Positions 38,357 to 47,416 of a stretch of DNA of 64,000 nt are shown piece after piece; position 1 is the first letter of the stretch; every line of letters begins with the position of its first letter. Source of the DNA: Yoonia vestfoldensis SKA53 (lineage in GTDB: Bacteria > Pseudomonadota > Alphaproteobacteria > Rhodobacterales > Rhodobacteraceae); contig NZ_CH672414.1 of the NCBI RefSeq assembly GCF_000152785.1, positions 1,130,791 to 1,194,790 on the forward strand, given 5' to 3'. Made by a program: the position numbers and the translations under genes. The notes under the pieces are model-generated. The model ran no database searches, was not told the origin of the DNA, and saw only the letters and a list, made by a program, of their open reading frames with translations.

Positions 38357-39803
38357 GATGCTTTGACAGGCGCGACGGCTGCGAGGATTTTTTATCCTTG
38401 TAGGGGTTCTTGTCACCCTGATCGCGCAGATACAGCCGGATCGGCGTACCCGGCATATCAAAATCAGCCCGCAACCCGTTGACCAGATAGCGTTTATAGC
38501 TTTCGGGCATCAGGTCGGGATGCGATGTCATCACCACGAATGCGGGCGGGCGGGTTTTCACCTGCGTGGCGTAACGCATCTTGATCCGCTTGCCCCCCGG
38601 GGCGGGCGGCGGGTGCTGTTCCAGCATGCCGATCAGCCAGCGGTTTAATTGTGCGGTGGTCACACGGCGGTTCCAGACGTCATGCGCGCGCATGATCGCC
38701 TGTTGCAGCTTATCGAGACCCTTGCCCGTCTTGGCCGATACCGTGACCAAAGGCGCGCCGCGCAGCTGTGGCAGCAGGCGCTCGAAACTTTCGCGCAATT
38801 CGCGCAATTTGTCCTGCTTGTCGTCCTCGGTGTCCCATTTGTTCACCGCGATCACCACGGCGCGGCCTTCACGCTCGGCAAGGTCTGCGATGCGCAAATC
38901 CTGCTGTTCGAACGGGATTTCCACGTCGAGCAGGACAACCACGACTTCGGCGAATTTTACCGCGCGCAGGCCGTCCGACACTGACAGTTTTTCCAGTTTT
39001 TCATGGATCTTGGCCTTGCGGCGCATACCTGCGGTATCAAAGATCCGCATCGGCACGCCAATACCGTCCGGCCCCGCCCAAACCTGTTTCACGGAAATCG
39101 CATCGCGGGTGATCCCCGCCTCAGGTCCGGTCAGCAGGCGTTCTTCGCCGATGATCTTGTTGATCAGGGTGGATTTGCCCGCATTGGGGCGGCCCACAAC
39201 TGCAATCTGCAAAGGTTTGGCGATGGTCGGCACGCGCGGCGCATCTTCGTCGTCTTCGCCCACATCGACATCGGTTTCGGGCGCGTCCAATGCGGCGCGT
39301 TCCTCGAAAGCATCGGAAATCGGGCGGAGCACATCCATCAATTCGCCCATGCCTTCGCCATGTTCGGCGGAAATGCGGATCGGCTCGCCCAGACCCAGCG
39401 CATAGGCCTCGAGGATGGTGTTATCAGCGGCGCGGCCTTCGCCCTTGTTCGCGGCCAGAATGACGTTCGCGTTCTTCTTGCGCAGGATATCGGCAAAAAC
39501 CTGATCGGCAGGCAGAACACCGGCCCGCGCGTCGATCATGAACAGGCAGACATCGGCCATTTCCACCGCACGTTCGGTCAGGCGGCGCATCCGGCCTTGC
39601 AGGCTGTCGTCGGTGGCTTCTTCCAGACCGGCGCTGTCGATCACGGTAAACCGCAGATCGGCCAGCCGCCCTTCGCCTTCGCGCAAATCACGGGTGACGC
39701 CGGGCTGGTCATCGACCAACGCCAGTTTCTTGCCGACAAGTCGGTTGAACAAGGTGGATTTTCCCACATTGGGACGGCCCACGATGGCAAGGGTAAAGGT
39801 CAT
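38346..39803 (-). CDS. der: Ribosome-associated GTPase Der (EngA)
   Basis: A 485-residue protein with two consecutive GTPase domains and a C-terminal KH-like domain, acting in 50S assembly. The first P-loop is GRPNVGKST (residues 8-16), the second GRPNAGKST near 203. Both G3 ([16 protein letters not shown]) and G4 (NKGE; NKWD) motifs are visible. The first NKxD is NKGE, which is typical of Der. Upstream lies bamB after 48 bp on the same strand. Confidence 0.98.
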   Translation of the reverse strand: MTFTLAIVGRPNVGKSTLFNRLVGKKLALVDDQPGVTRDLREGEGRLADLRFTVIDSAGLEEATDDSLQGRMRRLTERAVEMADVCLFMIDARAGVLPADQVFADILRKKNANVILAANKGEGRAADNTILEAYALGLGEPIRISAEHGEGMGELMDVLRPISDAFEERAALDAPETDVDVGEDDEDAPRVPTIAKPLQIAVVGRPNAGKSTLINKIIGEERLLTGPEAGITRDAISVKQVWAGPDGIGVPMRIFDTAGMRRKAKIHEKLEKLSVSDGLRAVKFAEVVVVLLDVEIPFEQQDLRIADLAEREGRAVVIAVNKWDTEDDKQDKLRELRESFERLLPQLRGAPLVTVSAKTGKGLDKLQQAIMRAHDVWNRRVTTAQLNRWLIGMLEQHPPPAPGGKRIKMRYATQVKTRPPAFVVMTSHPDLMPESYKRYLVNGLRADFDMPGTPIRLYLRDQGDKNPYKDKKSSQPSRLSKHLKK

Positions 39804-39851
39804 ATCTACGGCTCCTGACGCGCTAGATGCGTCCGCTACACCATTCAGGGC

Positions 39852-41135
39852 CTAACGGAAAGCGTGCAGTTGCCCTGTCTTGCTGATGACGTAAAGGGTC
39901 TGGCCCGCCACCACCGGCGCCGAAGCCGCCCCACCGGGCAAGCCAATCGTGCCAATCAACGCGCCAGAGGCCGGATCAAACTGCCGGATCACCCCGTCAG
40001 AGGAGGCCACAATCAACCGCCCCCCGGCCAGTACCGGGCCGAAATGCGCGATCACGCTGCGCTGGCGGCCGGTATTGTCACCCTCAAAATCGGGCAGGTC
40101 CACGCGCCAAACAGGCGCGCCGGTGGCGGCATCAAGCCGAACCAGTTCGCTGATATCATTGACCATGAACAACGACCCGCCCGCAGGCCAGATCGGGCCA
40201 ACAGCCCCCTCGCCCGCAGTCCAGATGCGGCTGCCGTCGCGGATATCAAAGGCAACGCTGCGTCCGCCGAAACTTGCGGCATAGACGCGGCCCGCGTCGA
40301 TCACCGGCGCACCGGCGATATCGCTGACAAGACTGGCGGCACGGCCCAGCCGGTCGCCCGCCACAACATTGGTCCAGCGCGGCAGCCCGCCCTGGGGATA
40401 GGTGGCCAGTATTTCACCCGACGGGAATGGAATCACTACGGTTTCACCGCTGACCGCAACGGCGGCGCTGCCCGCAAAGGTCGTCAGTGACGGCGTGCCG
40501 CTTTGCTGCCAGCGCGTCAGGCCTGTTGCGGCATCCAGCGCCCAAGCCGTGCTGTCGCGGGCCACGACATAGACCAGATCACCGTTGATGGTCGCAGGCG
40601 CATTGACCGGCGCGTTCAGCGTCTTGGTCCAGATCACCGCCCCCGTGGCGGGGTCTAGCGCGCTGATTTCACCAAATCCGGTCGTGACATAGACCCGCCC
40701 GCCGCCAAAAGACACCGCCCCGCCCGATGCCTGCCCCGCGTTGAAACGGTCAGGTGTCAGGTCGCGCTGCCAGATGGTTTGGCCGGCAGCCCCGGTCGCT
40801 GTCACCGTCGCGCCGGAATCGACGGTATAGATCACGCCGTCTACGACCACCGGTTCGCCTGTCAGGCGCGCACGGCGGCTGTCACCCTGCCCGATATCGG
40901 CAACAAAAACAGGCTGCAATGCCGCCCCAAGGGCAGGATGCGCCGGAATTGCCGCGCGCTGGGTCCAGTCGGCATTGACCTGCGCCTGGGGCAGCGCCAA
41001 GGGCAGGGTCTGGTTGACCACAGGGGCTGTGTCGCGGATGTCGAACCGGTCGCCGGGCAGGATGATCTGCTCTTCACCACAGGCAGCCAGTACCGACAGG
41101 ACGAAGGCAGCACCAATGAAGGGTCTCAGGGTCAT
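39852..41135 (-). CDS. bamB: Outer membrane assembly lipoprotein BamB-like
   Basis: A 427-residue lipoprotein with lipobox VLSVLAAC (Cys19) and eight PQQ-type beta-propeller repeats (for example VVVDGVIYTVDSGATVTATGAAGQTIWQRDL; LDPATGAVIWTKTLNAPVNAPATINGDLVYVVARDSTAWALDAATG). It fits BamB, a scaffold of the BAM complex, supported by the YfgM-like gene upstream and der downstream, the same order as yfgM-bamB-der in gammaproteobacteria. The ATG at 41135 starts the signal peptide. Confidence 0.92.
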   Translation of the reverse strand: MTLRPFIGAAFVLSVLAACGEEQIILPGDRFDIRDTAPVVNQTLPLALPQAQVNADWTQRAAIPAHPALGAALQPVFVADIGQGDSRRARLTGEPVVVDGVIYTVDSGATVTATGAAGQTIWQRDLTPDRFNAGQASGGAVSFGGGRVYVTTGFGEISALDPATGAVIWTKTLNAPVNAPATINGDLVYVVARDSTAWALDAATGLTRWQQSGTPSLTTFAGSAAVAVSGETVVIPFPSGEILATYPQGGLPRWTNVVAGDRLGRAASLVSDIAGAPVIDAGRVYAASFGGRSVAFDIRDGSRIWTAGEGAVGPIWPAGGSLFMVNDISELVRLDAATGAPVWRVDLPDFEGDNTGRQRSVIAHFGPVLAGGRLIVASSDGVIRQFDPASGALIGTIGLPGGAASAPVVAGQTLYVISKTGQLHAFR

Positions 41136-41163
41136 GGGGGGTCCAATCCGTTTTTTCGGCCAG

Positions 41164-41823
41164 TTACTGCGCCAATGCGGCACCCGCCGCGTCTTCACCA
41201 AGCGCAATCAGCAGGGTCTGCACCCGGTCCGAGAGGCCACGGGTCACGGCGGCATCTTCGGCAATCTGGCGCAGGATCGCAACCGCGCCGGTCTGATCAC
41301 CGGTTTCCAGCGTCAGATAGGCCATCTGTTCCAGCGCCAGCAGCCGAAAGGGTTGGCCGGGCTGGGCCAAAGGCGCAAGCGCGGCCAGACGGGCGGGCAT
41401 GTCCCCCACAGGCAGCATCGCCGCCTTGATCGCCGCCAGATCGCGGTAGATCGCAGTGGTGTCGGCATTGGTGGCAAGCGCGCTTAAACTTGCGGCGGCG
41501 GCCTCGGCCTGTCCTGCCTGCTGTTGCGTCGATGCCGTCAGCAGCGCGGTGATCACGGCGGCATTGCCTGCGGCACTCACCGCAGCCATCGCCGTCGCAC
41601 GCGCCGCTTCGTCATTTTCGGCCAAGGCCGCGAGCAAGGCATCGCCCGCCGCCTGCGCTGCCGCGCGGTCTTGTGCGCTGCGGTATTCATTCCAGGCTGT
41701 GCCACCGACGATCCCCAGCACGATCAGCACCGCGACCCAGCCATAGCGGCGCAGATAGCCAAACAGCTTGTCACGGCGCATTTCCTCGGTGACTTCGTCG
41801 ATAAAGCTGTCTGGATTGCTCAT
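41164..41823 (-). CDS. YfgM-like tetratricopeptide membrane protein
   Basis: A 219-residue protein starting MSNPDSFIDEVTEEMRRDKLFGYLRRYGWVAVLIVLGIVGGTAWNEY, a conserved soluble head plus one membrane helix (about 26-43), followed by Ala-rich TPR helices in the periplasm. This is the YfgM/TPR_21 pattern; YfgM is an ancillary SecYEG-linked chaperone in E. coli. It is 28 bp from bamB in the same direction. Confidence 0.87.
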   Translation of the reverse strand: MSNPDSFIDEVTEEMRRDKLFGYLRRYGWVAVLIVLGIVGGTAWNEYRSAQDRAAAQAAGDALLAALAENDEAARATAMAAVSAAGNAAVITALLTASTQQQAGQAEAAAASLSALATNADTTAIYRDLAAIKAAMLPVGDMPARLAALAPLAQPGQPFRLLALEQMAYLTLETGDQTGAVAILRQIAEDAAVTRGLSDRVQTLLIALGEDAAGAALAQ

Positions 41824-41968
41824 CCCGGCCCCCTTTTGCGCCGCAAGCGGCATGATCATTGCAGGGTTCATATCGTGAAGCCCGCCTACTGGACAAGAGC
41901 AGAGCGCAGATTGCCACCCCAAGGCACCAAATTCTCGCTTGTCCGCAGGTTAATGCCAGCATAACTTG

Positions 41969-41985
41969 AACTGAATGGTTCAGTT
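41969..41985. promoter_or_regulatory. Candidate TetR/AcrR-type operator of the RND efflux operon
   Basis: AACTGAA-tgg-TTCAGTT, a perfect 17-bp dyad about 90 bp before the adaptor gene. The form and position are those of TetR-family operators over efflux genes in alphaproteobacteria. No tetR-like gene is in the window, so the regulator must be elsewhere. Confidence 0.6.
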
Positions 41986-42071
41986 TAAAACGTGATCCAC
42001 CCGCGCATTTTGCGCGTATTATCATCAGGCGTACTTTGATGCCTGTGTCTAAAGTCTGGAAAGGCCCGTCA

Positions 42072-43289
42072 ATGCGCTTGATGTCGATGTTTGCGGCTGT
42101 AGTTGTCGCGGCTATTTTGTATCTGATTGTGTTTCAACGGGACCAATTGCTGGGTTTCGCGGGTGCCGACAGCGACACCCCCGTGACCGTCGCAATGTCA
42201 GACACGGCCACAGCGCAAGGGATTGGCGTCATTGCAATCCGCGCGCAGGCGCAAGCAATCGACAGCGCGGTCTTGCTGCGCGGCCAGACCGCAGCGGCGC
42301 GCGACGTGACGGTTGCCGCGGAAACATCCGGCCTTGTGGTGTCAGAACCTCTGCCCAAGGGCAGTTTTGTAAACGCGGGCGATACGCTTTGCACGCTCGA
42401 CCCCGGCACGCGCGCTGCCACATTGGCCGAGGCGCGCGCCCGCCTGTCCGAGGCGCAAAGCCGCGTCCCCGAGGCCGAGGCGGGCGTCATCGAAGCCCAG
42501 GCGCGGGTGCGCGAGGCAGAGATCAATCTCAACGCGGCACGCGCGCTGTCACAGGATGGGTTCGCCTCTGAAACCCGTGTCGTGGGCGCGCAGGCGGCGA
42601 TGGAGTCGGCCAGTGCCGGTGTGCAGCGCGCGCGCAGCGCGGTGTCATCCGCGCTGGCGGGAATCGAATCGGCCCAAGCCGCTGTCGCAAGCGCCGAACG
42701 CGACATTGCCCGCCTTGTGATCACTGCCCCTTTCGAAGGCTTGCTGGAAACCGATACCGCCGAGCTTGGGTCGTTGATGCAGCCCGGCGCGCCCTGTGCG
42801 ACGATTATCCAGCTGGACCCGATCCGTCTGGTCGGTTTTGTCCCCGAGGCGGACGTAGGCCGGATCACTGTCGGAGCGATGGCGGGCGGGCGATTCTCTG
42901 ACCAGCAAGAGGTTGTGGGCGAGGTTACATTCCTGTCGCGCAGTGCCGATCCCGTCACCCGCACCTTTCGCGTCGAAGTGACGGTGCCAAACCCCGATCT
43001 GGCCATCAGCGACGGGCTGAGCGCCGAAATCATCGTCGCGGCCGACGGGCAATCGGCGCATCTGATCGCGCAATCCACGCTGACGCTGAATGATGCAGGC
43101 ACGCTGGGCGTGCGGATCGTCGGCCCTGACATGACCGCGCAATTCATGCCCGTCACCCTGCTGCGCGACACCGCCGAGGGCGTCTGGGTCGCGGGTTTGC
43201 CCGATGCGGTGGATATCATCACGCTGGGGCAGGAATTCGTCATTGATGGGGTGCCAATCGTGCCAACCTACGCAGAGGCCAACCAATGA
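42072..43289 (+). CDS. RND efflux periplasmic adaptor (membrane fusion protein)
   Basis: A 405-residue adaptor linking an inner-membrane RND pump to an outer-membrane channel. One N-terminal helix (SMFAAVVVAAILYLIVF), a lipoyl half (VAAETSGLVVSEPLPKGSFVNAGDTLCTLDPGTRAATLAEARARLSEAQ), a long Ala-rich coiled coil (about 110-215), and the second lipoyl half (ITAPFEGLLETDTAELGSLMQPGAPCATIIQLDPI). Start at ATG 42072, with AAAGG upstream, or at 42039. It overlaps the pump gene by 4 bp. Confidence 0.93.
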   Translation: MRLMSMFAAVVVAAILYLIVFQRDQLLGFAGADSDTPVTVAMSDTATAQGIGVIAIRAQAQAIDSAVLLRGQTAAARDVTVAAETSGLVVSEPLPKGSFVNAGDTLCTLDPGTRAATLAEARARLSEAQSRVPEAEAGVIEAQARVREAEINLNAARALSQDGFASETRVVGAQAAMESASAGVQRARSAVSSALAGIESAQAAVASAERDIARLVITAPFEGLLETDTAELGSLMQPGAPCATIIQLDPIRLVGFVPEADVGRITVGAMAGGRFSDQQEVVGEVTFLSRSADPVTRTFRVEVTVPNPDLAISDGLSAEIIVAADGQSAHLIAQSTLTLNDAGTLGVRIVGPDMTAQFMPVTLLRDTAEGVWVAGLPDAVDIITLGQEFVIDGVPIVPTYAEANQ

Positions 43290-46200
43290 TCGGGATTGTC
43301 GATTGGGCCGCATCGCGCGCCCGCATGGTGCTGGCCTTTATCGCGCTGTCGCTGATCGCGGGTGGTGCCGCCTATGTCAGCCTGCCCAAAGAGGGCGAGC
43401 CTGACATCGAAATCCCTGCGGTATTCGTCTCGGTCCCCTTCCCCGGTATTTCCGCCGCCGACAGCGAAACGCTGCTGGTGCGGCCGATGGAAACCGAATT
43501 GTCCGATCTGGACGGGCTGAAAACCATGACCGCCACCGCCGCCGAAGGCTTTGCCGGCATGGCGCTGGAATTCGAATTCGGCTGGGACAAGACCAAGATC
43601 ATCGCCGATATCCGGTCTTCCATGAACAACGCGCAGGCCAGTTTTCCTGCCGGTGCCGACCAATATTCCATCACGGAAATCAACTTTTCCGAATTTCCCA
43701 TCATCATCGTCAACCTGACCGGCGATGTGCCAGAACGCACCCTGCTGCGCACCGCCAAAAGCCTGCAAGACCGCATCGAAAACATCGATGCCGTGCTCGA
43801 GGCCGGGCTGGCCGGTCAGCGCGACGAAATGCTCGAGGTGCTGATCGACCCGCTGCGGCTGGAAACCTATAACGTCACGGCAGGCGAATTGATCGGGGTT
43901 GTGACCAATAACAACATGCTGATCGCCGCGGGTGAAGTGGACACAGCCCAAGGCACATTTGCCGTCAAGATCCCGTCGTCGTTCAACAGCCCGCAGGATG
44001 TCTATGACCTGCCCGTCAAGACCAATGGCGACAGTATCGTCACCCTTGGCGATCTGGCCACGATCCGCCTGACATTCGAAGACCGCGTTGGCGTCGCGCG
44101 GTTCAACGGGGTCAATACCGTGGCCTTGCAGGTCGTCAAGCGCAAGGGGTTCAACCTGATCGACACCACCGCCCTTGTGCGCGACGCGGTCGCGGCTGAA
44201 CGCGCCACATGGTCGCCCGAATTGCGCGCGGCAATCACCATCGGCACATCGAACGACCAGTCGCGCAGCGTGGCTTCGATGGTCAGCCAGCTGGAAGGCT
44301 CGGTGCTGACCGCCATCGCGCTGGTGATGATCGTGGTGCTGGCCTCGCTTGGGACACGCTCGGCGCTGCTGGTGGGTTTTGCGATCCCCACGTCATTCCT
44401 GTTGTGTTTCGCCCTGCTGGCGGTGATGGATATCACGATTTCCAACATCGTCATGTTCGGCTTGATTCTGGCCGTGGGGATGCTGGTGGACGGGGCCATT
44501 GTCGTTGTCGAATATGCCGACAAACGCATCCAGGAAGGCACCGGCCCGATGTCGGCCTATACCGAGGCTGCCAAGCGGATGTTCTGGCCGATCATTTCAT
44601 CCACCGCGACCACGCTTTGCGCATTCCTGCCGATGCTGTTCTGGCCGGGCGTGCCGGGGCAGTTCATGGGGATGTTGCCGGTCACGTTGATCTTTGTGCT
44701 ATGCGCGTCATTGGTCGTGGCTTTGGTCTATCTGCCCGTGATGGGCGGCGTCACTGGCCGGATGAGCCGCGCCTTTGGCAAATCATCCGACATGTTGCGC
44801 GCGCGCCTGCCATGGGCCGCCTGTGCGGCGCTGGTGGTGCCTGCGATCATGGTGGTCTTTACCGGCGCGATGCTGGTGCTGAACCCGGCCTATCTGTCGG
44901 GCGATGCTGTCCAGACAACGGGCTTTGTCGCATCCCTGCCCGGGATCGTGCTGTTTCTGGGGGGGGCGGTCGGCTTGTCGATCACGCTGGGTGCGGCACG
45001 GATCGAACGGCCCGCCAAACGGATCAAGGCTGGCTATCAGCGCTCGCCCTTTGGCCGTGTCATGCATTTCATCGTCGGCAATCCCGTGATGCCGCTGGTC
45101 ACGATCGCCGCGGTGATCTTTACCGTGGTGTCGATCTTTGGCTATTACGGGGCCAATAATAACGGGGTCGAATTCTTTGTCGAATCCGAACCCGAACAGG
45201 CGATTGTCTATGTGCGCGCGCGCGGCAACCTGTCGCTGGCCGAAAAGGACGCGCTGGTCCGGCAGGCCGAACAGATCGTGCTGGCGCATCCGGGCGTGAT
45301 TACCGCGTTTTCCTTTGCCGGTGACGGCGGGCTGAACACCGATGCAAGCGGCGCCAGCACCCCGCGCGACACGATCGGACAGGTCCAGCTGGAAACGATC
45401 CCCTGGGAAGACCGCGCCGGTATCGCCGCACTTGACGGTGATCTGGTGCTGGCGCAATTGCAGGACCAGCTGAACACCATCCCCGGGATCGAGACAGAGA
45501 TTCTGGCACAGGCGCGCGGCCCCGCATCGGGCAAGCCCGTGCATCTGCGGCTGAAAGGCGACGATTGGGATGATCTGATCAGCGCCGCCCAGATCACACG
45601 CGCCCATTTCGCGCAGACCCCCGGCCTGATCACGATCGAAGATTCGCTGCCCCTGCCCGGCATCGACTGGCAGATCGACGTCGATGTGGCGACCGCAGGC
45701 CGGTTTGGCGCGGATGTGGCCAGCGTCGGTGGCATGGTACAATTGGTGACGCGGGGCATCTTGCTCGATACGATGCGCGTTGACAGCTCGGACGAGGAAA
45801 TCGAAATCCGCGTCCGCCTGCCTGAACAGGACCGCGTGCTGTCCACGCTGGATACCTTGCGCGTGCGCACGGCGGACGGGCTGGTGCCTTTGTCCAATTT
45901 CATCACCCGCACGCCGGTGGCCAAACTGGCGCAGATCGACCGGATCGACCAGCAACGCTATTTTGACGTCAAGGCGGGCGTCACCAGCGGGCTGACCAAT
46001 CTGCTGGCAGATGGCAGCGCGGTGGCTGTCGCACAGGTCGACCGCAGCGCGACCGGCATGGCGCGCTACGGCGATGTGACGCTGCTGGATGGCACCACGG
46101 CGGATCGCTTTGCGCAATTGGTGGCGGATGGGGCCATCACCGAAACCCCGCTGAACGCCAATGAACGGATCGCCATGCTGACCGATTGGCTGTCCGATAA

Positions 46201-46966
46201 CCCGCTGCCTGCCGGCGTCGCCTGGGAATGGACCGGCGATCAGGAAGAGCAGGCCGAATCCGGTGCCTTTTTGATGACCGCCTTTGCCGGCGCGCTGGGG
46301 CTGATGTTCATCATCCTGCTGGCGCAGTTCAACAGCATCTATAATTCGGTGCTGGTGCTGCTGGCCGTAGTGCTGTCCACCGCCGGATCGCTGGTGGGGA
46401 TGCTGGTTATGGATCAGGCGTTTTCCATCATCATGACCGGCACGGGGATCGTGGCACTTGCGGGGATCGTGGTGAACAACAACATCATCCTGATCGACAC
46501 CTATCAGGATTACAGCCGCTATATGCCCAAGACCGAGGCGATCACCCGCACCGCCGAGGATCGCATCCGCCCCGTGTTGCTGACCACAATCACAACAATG
46601 GCAGGGCTGGCGCCGATGATGTTCGGCCTGAGCCTTGATTTCATGCAGGGCGGCTATTCGATCGACAGCCCGACAGCACTTTGGTGGAAACAACTGGCCA
46701 CGGCCGTGGTCTTTGGTCTTGGTATCGCAACGGTGCTGACGCTGGTCTTCACCCCCTCGATGCTGGCGGCGCGGGTCTGGTTTGTGACCTATGTGCAATG
46801 GGCCGCGCAATTGATGGCAAAACTGTCGATGGGCACCAGCAGCCGTGCCGCCCGCGACTGGGCGCTGTCAAGGCAAGCCGCACGCATCAAGGCACCAGAG
46901 GTGATCTGGGTCGAGGATGACGCGGCACCAGTTGCCAGCAGATCGCCGTTGCAGGCGGCGGAATAG
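43286..46966 (+). CDS. RND efflux permease with extra central membrane segments
   Basis: A 1226-residue proton-driven exporter of the AcrB/HAE1-like superfamily. TM1 is at 12-31; GLILAVGMLVDGAIVVVEYADKRIQEG near residue 400 is TM4 with a single Asp where AcrB has two. Two porter halves are visible. It is about 180 residues longer than usual. Much of the excess lies at about 505-575, where hydrophobic stretches (WAACAALVVPAIMVVFTGAMLVL and VASLPGIVLFLGGAVGLSITLG) are inserted between TM6 and TM7. The C-terminal tail adds about 50 residues. The substrate is unknown. Confidence 0.93.
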   Translation: MIGIVDWAASRARMVLAFIALSLIAGGAAYVSLPKEGEPDIEIPAVFVSVPFPGISAADSETLLVRPMETELSDLDGLKTMTATAAEGFAGMALEFEFGWDKTKIIADIRSSMNNAQASFPAGADQYSITEINFSEFPIIIVNLTGDVPERTLLRTAKSLQDRIENIDAVLEAGLAGQRDEMLEVLIDPLRLETYNVTAGELIGVVTNNNMLIAAGEVDTAQGTFAVKIPSSFNSPQDVYDLPVKTNGDSIVTLGDLATIRLTFEDRVGVARFNGVNTVALQVVKRKGFNLIDTTALVRDAVAAERATWSPELRAAITIGTSNDQSRSVASMVSQLEGSVLTAIALVMIVVLASLGTRSALLVGFAIPTSFLLCFALLAVMDITISNIVMFGLILAVGMLVDGAIVVVEYADKRIQEGTGPMSAYTEAAKRMFWPIISSTATTLCAFLPMLFWPGVPGQFMGMLPVTLIFVLCASLVVALVYLPVMGGVTGRMSRAFGKSSDMLRARLPWAACAALVVPAIMVVFTGAMLVLNPAYLSGDAVQTTGFVASLPGIVLFLGGAVGLSITLGAARIERPAKRIKAGYQRSPFGRVMHFIVGNPVMPLVTIAAVIFTVVSIFGYYGANNNGVEFFVESEPEQAIVYVRARGNLSLAEKDALVRQAEQIVLAHPGVITAFSFAGDGGLNTDASGASTPRDTIGQVQLETIPWEDRAGIAALDGDLVLAQLQDQLNTIPGIETEILAQARGPASGKPVHLRLKGDDWDDLISAAQITRAHFAQTPGLITIEDSLPLPGIDWQIDVDVATAGRFGADVASVGGMVQLVTRGILLDTMRVDSSDEEIEIRVRLPEQDRVLSTLDTLRVRTADGLVPLSNFITRTPVAKLAQIDRIDQQRYFDVKAGVTSGLTNLLADGSAVAVAQVDRSATGMARYGDVTLLDGTTADRFAQLVADGAITETPLNANERIAMLTDWLSDNPLPAGVAWEWTGDQEEQAESGAFLMTAFAGALGLMFIILLAQFNSIYNSVLVLLAVVLSTAGSLVGMLVMDQAFSIIMTGTGIVALAGIVVNNNIILIDTYQDYSRYMPKTEAITRTAEDRIRPVLLTTITTMAGLAPMMFGLSLDFMQGGYSIDSPTALWWKQLATAVVFGLGIATVLTLVFTPSMLAARVWFVTYVQWAAQLMAKLSMGTSSRAARDWALSRQAARIKAPEVIWVEDDAAPVASRSPLQAAE

Positions 46967-46975
46967 CGTTGGACC

Positions 46976-47317
46976 CTAATCCATCACCTTTTTGACGAAT
47001 TGGGATTTCAGCCCCATCTGGCCAAAGCCCGCGATCTTGCAGTCGATATCGTGATCGCCGCTGACCAGCCTGATACCGGTGACCTTGGTGCCGACCTTGA
47101 GGGCGGTGGATGATCCTTTGACCTTGAGGTCCTTGATCACGGTCACGGTATCGCCGTCTTGCAGGATATTGCCCACAGCGTCACGGATCACATCGGCCGC
47201 ATCCAACGCCGCATCGGGCGACCATTCATGCCCGCAAGCAGGGCAATTGAGCAGCGCATCCACCGCATAGGTAAAGCGCGCGCCGCAGTCAGGGCATGGG
47301 GGCAATGTATCAGGCAT
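46976..47317 (-). CDS. Zinc-ribbon PhnA/YjdM family protein
   Basis: A 113-residue protein with an N-terminal zinc ribbon (CPDCGARFTYAVDALLNCPACGHEW, four Cys) and the PhnA domain DAVGNILQDGDTVTVIKDLKVKGSSTALKVGTKVTGIRLV...DCKIAGFGQMGLKSQFVKKV. Despite the phosphonate name, family members are not C-P lyase parts and their role is unclear. It converges on the RND gene from the other strand. Confidence 0.93.
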   Translation of the reverse strand: MPDTLPPCPDCGARFTYAVDALLNCPACGHEWSPDAALDAADVIRDAVGNILQDGDTVTVIKDLKVKGSSTALKVGTKVTGIRLVSGDHDIDCKIAGFGQMGLKSQFVKKVMD

Positions 47318-47336
47318 GGTGGTTTTCTTTCTTTGG

Positions 47337-47362
47337 CAAGGCGGGGTGAACCCCGCCCTACG
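47337..47362. repeat. GCGGGGT-type palindrome, copy 4
   Basis: CAAGGCGGGGT-ga-ACCCCGCCCTACG between the PhnA-like and Atm1-type genes. It shares the AAGG...CCCTACG ends of the family seen at 20221 and 60398, with a different stem. Confidence 0.65.
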
Positions 47363-47416
47363 ATATTGCGTCGTTCGGGGTTGTTCCCGACCGGATCACG
47401 CAGGTGCTTTGCCGCG

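Noticed and set aside
44783..46810. 675-codon open frame on the minus strand
   Set aside because: It is antisense to the RND permease and has the His/Arg/Gln-rich composition of shadow frames in GC-rich coding DNA.
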